The notes: generated from the letters alone by a model not told the origin. A stretch of 64,000 nt of DNA from Phocaeicola_A sp036804505 (GCA_036804505.1 DAIRSI010000008.1:61871-125870), one strand, 5' to 3'; counted from the first letter of the stretch, positions 1 through 8,332 are shown. A program made the numbers and translations.

Positions 1-367
1 CCGGGGTACGGAACTTTCCACCCTTGGACCGGTAGCGCAAGATATTCTTGGCAATGTAGGGACGAAGGCCCATACCGACAAGCGTGGAGGAGTCAACCGT
101 ATTGGGATCGAAAGGAACCAGTCGGATGGTTTTTCCATATCTGTCCTTGAATGTTTTTGAGTATCTGCTTTTCCAGAGACTGTCGTTCTGATGGATGGTG
201 GAGAGAAATTCATCAATGAGCTTCATGTCGGCTTGCGAAGTCTTTGTTTCCTTTTCCGGAATCAGGGAGAGAATCACAGAGGTGCCGATTCCGGCAACCA
301 GTATCAGGGACAGAAGAAGGCAAGGTCTGGCCTGGTCCGGCGGTATGCGGAAGAAATTCTTTCGCAT
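1..367 (-). CDS. Helix-hairpin-helix (ComEA-like) protein, partial at window edge
   Basis: The frame is open from an ATG at 365-367 to the left edge, with no stop inside the window, so the C-terminus is missing. The first 122 residues can be read. After a basic start (MRKNFFRIPPDQ) there is one hydrophobic segment (about residues 16-35), then a linker. The stretch FDPNTVDSSTLVGMGLRPY, continuing to ..NILRYRSKGGKF, is the pattern of a helix-hairpin-helix repeat as found in ComEA and type II secretion pilin-like proteins. Such domains bind DNA without sequence specificity; Bacteroides genomes often carry anchored versions of unknown role. It starts only 5 bp after the upstream glycosyltransferase, so it is probably the tail of the same transcript. 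Confident on domain, not on function. Confidence 0.8.
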   Translation of the reverse strand, partial: MRKNFFRIPPDQARPCLLLSLILVAGIGTSVILSLIPEKETKTSQADMKLIDEFLSTIHQNDSLWKSRYSKTFKDRYGKTIRLVPFDPNTVDSSTLVGMGLRPYIAKNILRYRSKGGKFRTP

Positions 368-372
368 GGAAT

Positions 373-1101
373 CTAGAGATTGCGGAAAATGAAGCCTATG
401 TGGCGGATAATGGTACTTGGCAAGCCGTAGTATTTGCTCATGATATGGAAACGCTCTTTCAGGGACTTCTTGTGATTTCGGGTGGTAAGACCTTCATTCA
501 GATAGTCGGTAAGCACCGTATGGGTGTTATAGAACGTTTCGGCTTTCTTCATCATGCGGATACACCAGTCGAAGTCGGCGCTGAAACGGTATTGCAAGTC
601 GTATGGCTCGGCCAAGGTCCTTTTGATGTAGAAAGACTGATGGCACACCAGCATACCACTCCTGAAACTTTTCCAGCTGAGCTGTTCCGGGGGAGACAGA
701 CGGCGCTTGTAAAGGAAGATGCCTTCATCGTTCACGATGTCGGTGTCGCCGTAGATGATGTCGGGCAGTCCGCGTTCGTTGAGACCGTCGGCAACGGATT
801 CCAGTGTGTGGGCATTATGCAGGCGGTCGCCGGCATTGAGAAAGCAGAGGTAATCGCCTGTTGCTTCACGGATTCCTTTGTTCATGGCGTCGTAGATGCC
901 GTGGTCCGGCTCGCTGATGACTTTGCTGACGGAAGATGGATATTCTTTTACGATGTTCAGCGTGCCGTCCTGAGATGCACCATCGATGATGATATGCTCG
1001 ATGTGGGTATAGCTTTGTGAGGCCACACTTTTCAGTGTACGCCGGATGGTTTTCTCCGCATTGAACGTTACGGTGATGATGGAAAACTTGGGATTAGGCA
1101 T
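373..1101 (-). CDS. Glycosyltransferase family 2 (WcaA-like)
   Basis: This 242-residue protein has a GT-A fold: it opens with FSIITVTFNAEKTIRRTL, followed by IIIDGASQDGT, and has a DAMNKGIREATGDYLCFLNAGD segment carrying the region equivalent to the DxD motif (residues about 71-92). It should transfer a sugar from a nucleotide-sugar to a cell-surface glycan acceptor on the cytoplasmic side of the inner membrane. There is no membrane segment. It overlaps the upstream GT4 gene by 8 bp and is followed at once by the helix-hairpin-helix gene, so it belongs to the glycan operon that begins near 6643. Donor and acceptor cannot be told from sequence. Confidence 0.9.
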   Translation of the reverse strand: MPNPKFSIITVTFNAEKTIRRTLKSVASQSYTHIEHIIIDGASQDGTLNIVKEYPSSVSKVISEPDHGIYDAMNKGIREATGDYLCFLNAGDRLHNAHTLESVADGLNERGLPDIIYGDTDIVNDEGIFLYKRRLSPPEQLSWKSFRSGMLVCHQSFYIKRTLAEPYDLQYRFSADFDWCIRMMKKAETFYNTHTVLTDYLNEGLTTRNHKKSLKERFHIMSKYYGLPSTIIRHIGFIFRNL

Positions 1102-2356
1102 TCTTCTTCGTTACTTTGTTGTACAATTCGATGTATTTCATGGCCACGCTGCTTTCGGAATAGCTACTGACGGCTTTTTTGCAAGCCTGACGGCTCAGTT
1201 CCTCGTAGTTTCCTTCGATGAGAGTCCAGTGAATACCTTGTGCAAAGTCGGCAGCCGATTTGTACTCGGCCACATAGCCGTTCAGCTGATGGTCTATCAT
1301 TTCGGGGATACCGCCCGTGTTGAATCCGATGCAGGGAATGCCGCACGCCATGGCTTCCACAATGGTGTTCGGGAGGTTATCCTGCAGGGACGGAGTGACA
1401 TAGAGGTCCACGGCGTTGTAGATGTTGGCCAGTTGTTTCTCCTCGCTGATGTAGTCCATGCAGTAGATAGGGAAGGGCAGGAGGTTGGAAATCTGTTCGG
1501 TCTGCCGTCCGAAGACCACTACGCCGATGTTGTCCATGTCGGGATACTGCTCGTGCAGGATGCGGCATGCTTCGACGAGGTATTTGAAACCTTTTCGTTC
1601 ATCGGAAATCTTGAGGGAACCGAAGAGGAGCAACTTCTTGTCGAGCGGCAGGTTGAATGCCTCGCGGGATTCCTTCTTGGAATGCGGGTGGAAGAGGTTT
1701 GTATTGATGGCATTCGGGATGCTGGTCACAGGAAACCCTTGCAGCAGTTTGCTTTCCTTCGCCTTCTTTTCCAGCCAGCGGCTGCAGGCCACGAAGGAGA
1801 TGTGGGCGGTGTGAAGAATCTTTTCCTTTTTCATGAACACCCGGTGGGAGATGTCTTTGTCCGAAGTGCTGTGGTAGATGAAGGGGCATTTCCCGCAGGA
1901 TTCCATGTAGCCCTTGCAATCATCGGAATAGTGGCAGATACCGGTGAAGCACCACATGTCGTGCATGGTCCAGACGATGGGTTTACCCGTGTCGATAATC
2001 TTTTGAATTTTTTTCAGTGAGAGCATTCCCTGGTTCACCCAGTTCAGGTGGATGACGTCGGCTTCCTGGAATTCCGGCAGGGCGGTGATGTCTATACCCG
2101 TATTGGCGAGGTCCACGGCAAAGAGGTTGTTCCTCTTGAAGCGGTTGGCTTTCCAAATCATGGAGCGTTCCCAGATGAAGCGCCACAGGTTGAGCCATGA
2201 CTTTTCCAGCGAAACGACCGTAATCTGGTCGGTCTGTTTGTCGCGAACCAGCATTTTGGCTTTGATGCCGTTGTTCTTCAAAGCTTCCATGAGGCGGCTG
2301 GTTGCTATGGCGGCGCCGCCTATACGTTCAGAAGTGTTGACCAATAAGACTCTCAT
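1094..2356 (-). CDS. Glycosyltransferase family 4 (GT-B)
   Basis: This 420-residue protein begins MRVLLVNTSERIGGAAIAT, the glycine-rich N-terminal acceptor-side motif of GT4 enzymes. The C-terminal half contains VTPSLQDNLPNTIVEAMACG followed by IPCIGFNTGGIPEMI, the nucleotide-sugar binding E(x7)E-type region. A Cys-rich middle part (WCFTGICHYSDDCKGYMESC) is seen in some Bacteroides GT4 enzymes. It is expected to act in the cytoplasm on a lipid-linked glycan. A 34-bp gap separates it from the upstream GT gene, and its stop overlaps the start of the GT2 gene, consistent with translation coupling. Confidence 0.92.
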   Translation of the reverse strand: MRVLLVNTSERIGGAAIATSRLMEALKNNGIKAKMLVRDKQTDQITVVSLEKSWLNLWRFIWERSMIWKANRFKRNNLFAVDLANTGIDITALPEFQEADVIHLNWVNQGMLSLKKIQKIIDTGKPIVWTMHDMWCFTGICHYSDDCKGYMESCGKCPFIYHSTSDKDISHRVFMKKEKILHTAHISFVACSRWLEKKAKESKLLQGFPVTSIPNAINTNLFHPHSKKESREAFNLPLDKKLLLFGSLKISDERKGFKYLVEACRILHEQYPDMDNIGVVVFGRQTEQISNLLPFPIYCMDYISEEKQLANIYNAVDLYVTPSLQDNLPNTIVEAMACGIPCIGFNTGGIPEMIDHQLNGYVAEYKSAADFAQGIHWTLIEGNYEELSRQACKKAVSSYSESSVAMKYIELYNKVTKKNA

Positions 2357-2390
2357 AGGTGTATTTTATTTTTTGCAAAAATACAAAAAT

Positions 2391-3479
2391 TCATCGGATA
2401 TGAGTAGCGTATTGACGCAATATCTCAATTATTTCTTGCGCAAAGTGATTCAGGTTATAGGTTTCCTCGGCAATACGTCGGCCGTTCTTCCCCATGGCTT
2501 GTGCTTCGGCAGGGTGGCTCACGATGTAGTCCACGGCATCCGCCCAACCTTGGGTGTCGCCGTAGGGAACGGTGATGCCGGCGTGTTCGGCGTCGATGTC
2601 CATATCGAAGTTGGGGTTGCGGCTGCAGATTACAGGGATGCCCAGGGCAAAGGCCTCGACCAGTGTGGTGAGACCCACCGTATAGGGAAATTCCAGACAA
2701 GGGATGACGATGCATTGCGAACGCATCACTTCACGTGCCAGCTCTTCGGGGATGACTCCGTTGGCAAAATGAATTTGGATGTTGCCGCTCACCTTGTGAC
2801 GGGCGATGACGGTGTCGTAATCAATGTTGCCGCAGGTGTGGGCAATGTAGATGGTGAGCTTTTCTCCGGTTTCCTCGAAGGCTTCCAGCAGGGTGTCGAG
2901 GTCGCGGTTCTCCTTGCCGGTGGAGATGAATCCGGAACGCGCGGGCACGGGGAACTTCTGCATCATGGCGTCGTAGAAGGGGAGGTCAGCCCCCCAATGG
3001 CAGAGCGACATCTGCTGAGGCTTCACTTTCCCGGTCTTCAGGGAATCGGCTATAAGCTTGCGGCTGAAAAGAAACATGTGGTCTATGCCTCGGTAGAAGA
3101 ACCGGGAGATACATTCCTTGAGTTTGCTGCGCGAGCGGGTCACGGCGGTGTGGTGCCAGATGATGACAGGCTTGCGGAACAGGCCCAGGGCGCGGAGCAG
3201 GATGATGGGTTCGATGCCGCGGAAGGAACTGGCATAGAGAATGTCGAATTTCTCCTTGCAGCAGAGAATTTCCCGGGTGGCATAGAGCATCAGGCGGAGG
3301 CGGTTGGGGTAGTAGCGGTAGCGATGCATGATGGTGTGTATGCCGGCGGCTTCGAAGTGTGTGGCGCCATAGAGCAGGTGGCCGGGGAAATCGTGATTTT
3401 TCCAGGCTTCATAGCTTTCGGTGGTGAGGCGTGTGTGGTAGAAGTAAACGCTTAATTGTGCTGATTCTTTTTCATCCAT
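2391..3479 (-). CDS. Glycosyltransferase family 4-like protein
   Basis: This 362-residue protein is probably a GT-B enzyme. Its C-terminal half carries the sugar-nucleotide site: VIPCLEFPYTVGLTTLVEAF followed by ALGIPVICSRNPNFDMDI and HAGITVPYGD. The N-terminal half (residues 10-150) is more divergent and includes IIWHHTAVTRSRSKLKE. The start at 3479 makes a 28-bp overlap with the preceding gene; no closer ATG preserves the N-terminal strand, so this start is kept with some doubt. It is part of the minus-strand glycan operon. Substrate unknown. Confidence 0.85.
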   Translation of the reverse strand: MDEKESAQLSVYFYHTRLTTESYEAWKNHDFPGHLLYGATHFEAAGIHTIMHRYRYYPNRLRLMLYATREILCCKEKFDILYASSFRGIEPIILLRALGLFRKPVIIWHHTAVTRSRSKLKECISRFFYRGIDHMFLFSRKLIADSLKTGKVKPQQMSLCHWGADLPFYDAMMQKFPVPARSGFISTGKENRDLDTLLEAFEETGEKLTIYIAHTCGNIDYDTVIARHKVSGNIQIHFANGVIPEELAREVMRSQCIVIPCLEFPYTVGLTTLVEAFALGIPVICSRNPNFDMDIDAEHAGITVPYGDTQGWADAVDYIVSHPAEAQAMGKNGRRIAEETYNLNHFAQEIIEILRQYATHIR

Positions 3480-4468
3480 TTGCTGATTCTGTTTTTAAGG
3501 GCAGTGCCGATGGTTCTGAAATTGCCGTAGCGGAGGTTCAGAAAGAGCTCCTCGAAGGAGCGGCTTATCTTTGTCAGGGGATGCCGCCAGCCCATGATGC
3601 GATAGACGGTCTCCTTGTAGTCGGTGTTTTCGATGATGTAGCGCGGATGGCGGATGGGGCCTTCCAGTTCGTAGCGTTTCATGGTGAAGATGCGGCGGTA
3701 GCCTCGGGGCAGGGTTTCGATGGCACCTCCGAAGTGGGTGGACTGTCCGATGGGGCCGAGGTTGTTCACCATGTTGCGGGTGGGCACGATACTCAGACCG
3801 GAGTTCAGCAGCATGCAGGCATGGAAGATGGTTTCGTAGAAGGCTTTGCCATGCTGGCGGTGACGGCGGCACATGTAAATGAAGTCGCTGCGGAATTTCC
3901 TTTCCTCGATAAGCGATTCCAGTTGGTGCATGTTGAAAGCATCGTCCAGAAAGGTGTAATGTTCGTCCCACTGATCCACCACGCGGCGCCAGCTGGCCCA
4001 TCCCCAGATGGAGAAGGTGGAGGCGAAGAAGTAGTCGTAGGGGATGCCGGGGGTGACTTCCTGGTTGTTGAAGCCGGCAATGAGGGTGATGCGCGTGTCG
4101 TGCTCATACTTGTCGAGCATTTCCTTGCAGAAGGTGAAGAAGGTCACGGCGGGCACATCATCGTCTTCCAGCACCACGCATTTGTCCACGATGGAGAAGG
4201 CCCACTTCTGGGAGATGAATTCCGAGGGGTCGCATCCGAAGTTGGTCTCCTGATATTTGCGGTGCACCTGGCAGTCCCAGTCGATGTCGGCCACGATGTC
4301 GCGGCAGGCACGGACGCCTTCGAGGTCTTTTTCGCCGCGCGGACCGTCCTGATAAAGGAACAGATGCGAGGGGCGCGCTTTCTTCACTTGTTCGAACACC
4401 TGTGCCAGGGGGTCGGGACGGTTGAAGAAAAGGATGAGTACGGGAACATCTACTAGATAGGGTTTCAT
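3452..4468 (-). CDS. GT-A fold glycosyltransferase (GNT-I/HlpA-like)
   Basis: This 338-residue protein opens with VPVLILFFNRPDPLAQVFEQ and has LFLYQDGPRGEKD and CVVLEDDDVPAVTFFTFCKEML. The EDDD is the metal-binding DxD region of a GT-A transferase (residues about 121-124). WGWASWRRVVDQWDEHY is typical of bacterial proteins often annotated as hemolytic protein HlpA-like, which are related to the N-acetylglucosaminyltransferase I fold. It should act in the cytoplasm on a surface glycan. It overlaps the LicD-like gene by 4 bp (stop and start share bases) and the next GT4 gene by 28 bp. Donor sugar is unknown. Confidence 0.83.
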   Translation of the reverse strand: MKPYLVDVPVLILFFNRPDPLAQVFEQVKKARPSHLFLYQDGPRGEKDLEGVRACRDIVADIDWDCQVHRKYQETNFGCDPSEFISQKWAFSIVDKCVVLEDDDVPAVTFFTFCKEMLDKYEHDTRITLIAGFNNQEVTPGIPYDYFFASTFSIWGWASWRRVVDQWDEHYTFLDDAFNMHQLESLIEERKFRSDFIYMCRRHRQHGKAFYETIFHACMLLNSGLSIVPTRNMVNNLGPIGQSTHFGGAIETLPRGYRRIFTMKRYELEGPIRHPRYIIENTDYKETVYRIMGWRHPLTKISRSFEELFLNLRYGNFRTIGTALKNRISKWMKKNQHN

Positions 4469-5277
4469 GGCTGGATGAGTTCGGGGTGAATGTATGTGGC
4501 ATGGATTTTCCGTTTTTCCACGGGCGGGATTTCCATGTAGTTTTTGTATAAATCCTTGAGGTAGGCGTCGGGATTGGCAGGCGCGCGGAACAGTTTTCCT
4601 TCGAATTCGATGTGGCCGAGGGGGAAGATGGAGTCCTTGCGGTGCATGATTCCGTAGCCGTTATTGATGAGGATATTTGACATGTAGGTGCCTGTAGGGT
4701 GCATCTTTTCCTGCAGTTTCCAAAGGGCGCGGCAGAGTCCGTACTTCAGTCCGAAGTAGAAGAATTCCAAGGTGGAGCGCAGGCTGTAGTAGTGCTGTGC
4801 GTGGAGGATGGAATAGCTTGTGGAGATGCCTTTGCCGAGGATTTTTACCCAGCGGCGCGAGGTGCTGGGATAGTCTATGAAGGGGAAGATGTCCACGAAG
4901 AGGCCTTTCTGGTAGGGGGCAGAGAATGTGTCGCTGGGTTCCACGTAGAACGAGTTGAGGTCGCGCACCTTGATGATGGGCTCCTTGCTGTGGGGGTCGC
5001 TTTCGGGGGTCTGCAGGAAGAGGTGTTCGGGCAGTTCCGAGGGAGCTATGCGACAGAATTTCTGTTGGTCGGCCAGAGGCATGGCGATGTCGATGTCATC
5101 GTCCCAGGGGATGAAGCCGCCGTGGCGGATGGCACCCAGAAGGGAGCCGCCGTCGAGCCAGTAGTCGATGTCGTACTTGCGGCAGATGCGGTCTATCTCC
5201 GTGAGGATGTCGAGCTGCTTGAGCTGACAGGTGCGGAGATTGGCTTTGAGGTATTGGCTGAGGTAGGGGTTATTCAT
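4465..5277 (-). CDS. LicD family phospho-sugar/alcohol transferase
   Basis: This 270-residue protein carries the LicD core: YWLDGGSLLGAIRHGGF followed by IPWDDDIDIAMP, with the DDDID metal site at residues 59-63 and FVDIFPFIDYP further on. LicD proteins move a phospho-alcohol (classically phosphocholine) from a CDP-activated donor to a glycan; the related eukaryotic fukutin and FKRP use CDP-ribitol. The gene directly upstream, overlapping by 8 bp, encodes a CDP-ribitol synthase and no choline kinase or CDP-choline gene is visible. The best inference is therefore transfer of ribitol-5-phosphate to the surface glycan. Family call is firm; donor is inferred. Confidence 0.9.
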   Translation of the reverse strand: MNNPYLSQYLKANLRTCQLKQLDILTEIDRICRKYDIDYWLDGGSLLGAIRHGGFIPWDDDIDIAMPLADQQKFCRIAPSELPEHLFLQTPESDPHSKEPIIKVRDLNSFYVEPSDTFSAPYQKGLFVDIFPFIDYPSTSRRWVKILGKGISTSYSILHAQHYYSLRSTLEFFYFGLKYGLCRALWKLQEKMHPTGTYMSNILINNGYGIMHRKDSIFPLGHIEFEGKLFRAPANPDAYLKDLYKNYMEIPPVEKRKIHATYIHPELIQP

Positions 5278-6643
5278 CGTCTTTGGGTTTACGTTTCACA
5301 TCGATTACTTGTCCGGTGAAGTCGGAGAGGAGCGTGCGCACGGTGGCTTCGGCCACCCTCTCGGGCATGAGGAGGGAGTCATCGGGTTCCACTCCGAAGT
5401 TCTTCACGCGCATGGGAGTCTTCGTACGCTCGGGGTTGATGCAGTTGATGCCGATGCCGAAAGAGTCCCACTCCTGGGCGATGGCTTGCACGAAGTTCAC
5501 GATGGCGGCTTTCGTGGAGGAGTAGATGCTGTAGAAGGCGCGGCCGCGGGTGTAGCTGCTGGAGGTGAAGAAGATGAGTTTGCCGCGGGTTTGCTTCAGG
5601 TACTCGAAGGACTCGAGGGCTACGTGGACGGTGCCCATATAGTTGGTGGCGACGGCCTGGCAGATGGTGTCGTAGGGGGTGCTCAGGAGGGGTTCCTTGT
5701 TGAGTACCCCGGCGGTGTTGATGATATAGTCTATGCGGTGTTCCTCGCTTGCCACTTGTTCCAGGGCTTGCTTCACTTGTTCGCGGAGGGTCACGTCCAC
5801 ATGGTTGTGGCGGGAGAACGTGTGCACGCGGCAGCCGTTCTGCTCGAGCAGACGGGCGGTGCATAGGCCGATGCCGTAGGTGCCTCCGAAGATGACGGCT
5901 ACTTTGTCGCGCAGCTGCTCCGTGCGCAGGGCGATGTTATCGACCTGACTCTTGCGGAGCTGGAAGAATTTGTCGAGCAGGTAGGTGTCTTCTTTGTAGG
6001 TGAGCTTCATGTTGCTTTCTTCGCCGGCTACCACATAGATGGGTACCTGGGGAAGGTATTTCTTTACCACGCCGCAGTCGTCGGTGGCTTTGAAAGCGGG
6101 GTCTTTCAGGGCGATGTCGTAGGCCTGGCGAATGGTTTGTATGTGGAAAGCTTGAGGGGTCTGGCCTCGTTTCAGACGGGAACGGTCGGGGATGGCCTGG
6201 ATGAAATCGCCTTCCACCTGGATGATGGTGTCGGCGGAGGGGAGGGCCACGTCGATGGCGTCGTACTGAAGGAGGGCGGTGGCCACGTCGTCGATAATGC
6301 GCTGGGAGACAAGGGGACGTACGGCATCATGGAAGATGAGGTTCACGTCGTCGGTCTCGTAGGCGCGGATGGCGGAGAGGCTGGAGTCGTAGCGCTCTTT
6401 GCCGCCTTGGAGTACTTTCTTGACTTTCTGCCATCCGTTGCGCAGGATCATGTTTTCGAATTCGGAGATGTAGAAGGGATTGGACACGATGGCTATCTCT
6501 TGGATGTGGGGGTTCTTTTCGAAGACGTCGATGGTGTGCTCGACGACCATCTTGCCGGCCACCTTGAAGAATTGCTTGGGGGTGGAGAGACCGAGACGGC
6601 TTCCAATACCTCCTGCAAGGATGATTGCAATGTTTTTTCTCAT
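5270..6643 (-). CDS. Bifunctional ribitol-5-P cytidylyltransferase / ribulose-5-P reductase (Bcs1-like)
   Basis: The 457-residue protein is a fusion. Residues 1 to about 230 are an IspD/TarI-type cytidylyltransferase: IAIILAGGIGSRLGLSTPKQ, then FHDAVRPLVS and LKRGQTPQAF. Residues about 240-457 are a short-chain dehydrogenase: VAVIFGGTYGIGLCTARLL for NAD(P) binding and YSIYSSTKAAIVNF with the YxxxK catalytic pair. The same order occurs in Haemophilus influenzae Bcs1, which reduces ribulose-5-phosphate and makes CDP-ribitol. A plain IspD would lack the second half. A longer frame to 6844 is rejected because it would run through the promoter at 6662-6692. First gene of the glycan operon. Confidence 0.88.
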   Translation of the reverse strand: MRKNIAIILAGGIGSRLGLSTPKQFFKVAGKMVVEHTIDVFEKNPHIQEIAIVSNPFYISEFENMILRNGWQKVKKVLQGGKERYDSSLSAIRAYETDDVNLIFHDAVRPLVSQRIIDDVATALLQYDAIDVALPSADTIIQVEGDFIQAIPDRSRLKRGQTPQAFHIQTIRQAYDIALKDPAFKATDDCGVVKKYLPQVPIYVVAGEESNMKLTYKEDTYLLDKFFQLRKSQVDNIALRTEQLRDKVAVIFGGTYGIGLCTARLLEQNGCRVHTFSRHNHVDVTLREQVKQALEQVASEEHRIDYIINTAGVLNKEPLLSTPYDTICQAVATNYMGTVHVALESFEYLKQTRGKLIFFTSSSYTRGRAFYSIYSSTKAAIVNFVQAIAQEWDSFGIGINCINPERTKTPMRVKNFGVEPDDSLLMPERVAEATVRTLLSDFTGQVIDVKRKPKDDE

Positions 6644-6661
6644 ACTTTTCCTTTTGATAAG

Positions 6662-6692
6662 CAAATGTAACGGTTTTTGATGAGATGGCAAA
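6662..6692 (-). promoter_or_regulatory. Bacteroides-type promoter of the CDP-ribitol/glycan operon
   Basis: On the minus strand TTTG (6689-6692) is followed after exactly 19 bases by TACATTTG (6662-6669), matching the -33 TTTG and -7 TAnnTTTG consensus. Transcription would start around 6655, about 12 bases before the ATG at 6643, which fixes that start codon. Confidence 0.8.
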
Positions 6693-6703
6693 GGGAGGGG
6701 GAC

Positions 6704-6876
6704 GTTTTGTTTGAGGTGCTTTCTCAACTGTCGCTCCGAAGCTGAATGCAGCTCGGTTTTCCTGAACTTTACCAAACGCGCTTCGCTTGAACGAGGTAAA
6801 GTTCTTGACGGAAAACCAATCTGCATTCCGAGACGCTTCTCCACTCAAATGTTGAGAAATCTCCTCAAACAAAACT
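6704..6876. repeat. Imperfect fold-back with arms of about 80-85 bases
   Basis: The left arm (GTTTTGTTTGAGG.., from 6704) and the right arm (..CCTCAAACAAAAC, to 6875) are reverse complements with small indels. Matching blocks include GTTTTGTTTGAGG, TTTCTCAAC, GAATGCAG, GGTTTTCC and GAACTTTACC; the tip of the fold is around 6783-6792. It sits just upstream of the operon promoter. Nothing in it looks like a transposase. It could be a miniature-transposon relic or a dispersed intergenic repeat. Confidence 0.75.
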
Positions 6877-6975
6877 TAGGGGGGGATGGCAGGGAAGTAG
6901 CTTTGCTGCGCTCGCTTTTGGTTGGGGAGGGTGGTAATTGGGGGGTATTCTATCCTTTTTTTGAAAATGGGCCTA

Positions 6976-7263
6976 GAAGTGTTACTTTTTCTATCCCTTT
7001 CCGAAAAATGGTCCTGGAAGTGCTGCTTTTTCGATCCCTTTCCAAAAAATGAGCCTAGAAGTGTTACTTTTTCTATCCTTTTTCCTAAAAATGGCCCTGG
7101 AAGTGCCACTTTCTCTAGCCCTTTTCTGAAAAAAGCCCAAGAAGTGCCACTTTCTTCATCTATTTCTTGAAAATGGTCCAAGAAGTGTCACTTTCTTTAC
7201 CCCTCTCCTGAAAATAGTCCTGGAAGTGCCACTTTTTCCATCCTTTTCTTGCATATCTCGCGG
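6976..7263. repeat. Seven tandem copies of a degenerate 41-bp unit
   Basis: The word GAAGTG recurs at 6976, 7017, 7058, 7100, 7141, 7182 and 7223, that is, every 41 bases (one step of 42). Each copy starts with a near-palindrome of the form AAGTGnCACTT, then a pyrimidine stretch (like TTTCTATCCCTTT) and an A-rich piece ending in GGTCCTG. The period is not a multiple of three, so the frames that run through it are not protein repeats. The last copy ends where the promoter of the next gene begins. Confidence 0.9.
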
Positions 7264-7279
7264 GTGGGGCGTAATTTTG
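7249..7279 (+). promoter_or_regulatory. Promoter of the fucosyltransferase-like gene
   Basis: TTG (7249-7251) and TAATTTTG (7272-7279) are separated by 20 bases, a good match to the Bacteroides -33/-7 pair. The ATG at 7301 lies 21 bases after the -7 box. Confidence 0.65.
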
Positions 7280-7300
7280 CCGACGATAAAATAAGGAAGT

Positions 7301-8332
7301 ATGGATGCTAAACAATACGCGGCACTGAACGGGACTTACCGGGAGTGTCTCGTTTTTCACTTGGGATATAATGCGGGTTTTTTTACGGAGTTTACTTATA
7401 TGGTCAACGCCATGATTTATTGTCTGGACCGACACTTGTGCTTCAAATTGTATTCCGAGGATGCGAATTTCGGGACAGGTACGGGGTGGAACGAGTTTTT
7501 TATGCCGTTCTGCGAGGATGAACATAACTGGTTTCATCATCGGTTCAATTTTCATCGCGTACCGGACTGGGGTACCGTGCTCCGCGCTGCATGGCAGAAA
7601 CGTTCACCGTCATTCGTGGTTTGGAAGTGCAAGTATCTCTTGCTGGACGTGCTGGCCAAGGGACATTGCGCAGCACGCTTCAGCCGGAAAACTTATCTCA
7701 CTCAGGATATAAGCTTCGATCATCGCAAGCGTTTCTCCTTTCCCGAACTGGGCTTCGAAGGGGACTATCTGCAGGCTTTCCGCGAATTGTCACTCATGAT
7801 TTGGAGATTCAATGCCGATACTGAAAAGGCTTATCGCGAGGCTATGTCGCAGTTGTCGCTGCCGCAGCAATACGTGGGATGCCAGATTCGGGGCGGGGAC
7901 AAGATTACGGAGACAGAACTGGTTTCTCACGACCTCTATCTCGACCCTATTCGCCGGCAGTCCGAGCAGTGCGTGTTCCTGCTCACGGATGATTACCGCA
8001 ACTTCGAGGCCCTCCAAACCGAAGCACCCGACCACCACTGGCTCACTCTCTGCCAACCTGATGAACGGGGGTATGACCATAAGCAGTTCGTCGCGAAAGA
8101 CCCCGATTTCAAACGGCGGAACATCACGAAATTGCTCGTTTCGGTTCAGATTCTCATGGATGCTTCTTCCTTCATCGGCAGCATCACGTGCGGACCCAGC
8201 GTCTTTCTCATGAAACTGAAGTATCCCGAGGATGCGGCTATCGATTGCGCACCCGAGAAACTGAAGGATGTGCTTCCGCTCGACATCGTCCGCCGCGGAG
8301 CCGTGGCACGCGAGTTCCTCAAGAGTTTATAG
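7301..8332 (+). CDS. Fucosyltransferase-like (GT-B) glycosyltransferase
   Basis: The 343-residue protein contains YVGCQIRGGDKITETELVSH (near residue 188), which resembles the HxRRxDK peptide that binds GDP-fucose in NodZ/FUT8-type (GT23) and related enzymes. Later come FLLTDDYRNFEAL and SFIGSITCGPSVFLMKL, equivalents of the second and third fucosyltransferase peptides. The N-terminal part (LVFHLGYNAGFFTEFTYM) has the pattern of an acceptor-side Rossmann domain. It should act in the cytoplasm on a surface glycan. It has its own promoter and its last 14 bases overlap the flippase gene on the other strand. The family assignment is by motif only, so moderately sure. Confidence 0.65.
   Translation: MDAKQYAALNGTYRECLVFHLGYNAGFFTEFTYMVNAMIYCLDRHLCFKLYSEDANFGTGTGWNEFFMPFCEDEHNWFHHRFNFHRVPDWGTVLRAAWQKRSPSFVVWKCKYLLLDVLAKGHCAARFSRKTYLTQDISFDHRKRFSFPELGFEGDYLQAFRELSLMIWRFNADTEKAYREAMSQLSLPQQYVGCQIRGGDKITETELVSHDLYLDPIRRQSEQCVFLLTDDYRNFEALQTEAPDHHWLTLCQPDERGYDHKQFVAKDPDFKRRNITKLLVSVQILMDASSFIGSITCGPSVFLMKLKYPEDAAIDCAPEKLKDVLPLDIVRRGAVAREFLKSL

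Noticed and set aside
2052..3455. A 467-codon open frame on the plus strand
   Set aside because: It lies opposite two glycosyltransferase genes with clear motifs and has no family signature itself; it is an antisense shadow of GC-rich coding DNA.
3431..4456. A 341-codon plus-strand open frame
   Set aside because: Antisense to the GNT-I-like transferase; composition is Gly/Val/Asp-rich noise without any motif.
6644..6844. N-terminal extension of the CDP-ribitol synthase
   Set aside because: The extension runs through the fold-back repeat and the promoter at 6662-6692; the cytidylyltransferase fold begins at the ATG ending at 6643.
6876..7181. Repetitive 101-codon minus frame (and plus counterparts) in the 41-bp array
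   Set aside because: The DNA period of 41 is not a multiple of three and no start or promoter is present; the frame is a by-product of the repeat.
6976..7263. CRISPR array
   Set aside because: The 41-bp units are contiguous and degenerate, with no unique spacers of constant size and no cas genes nearby.
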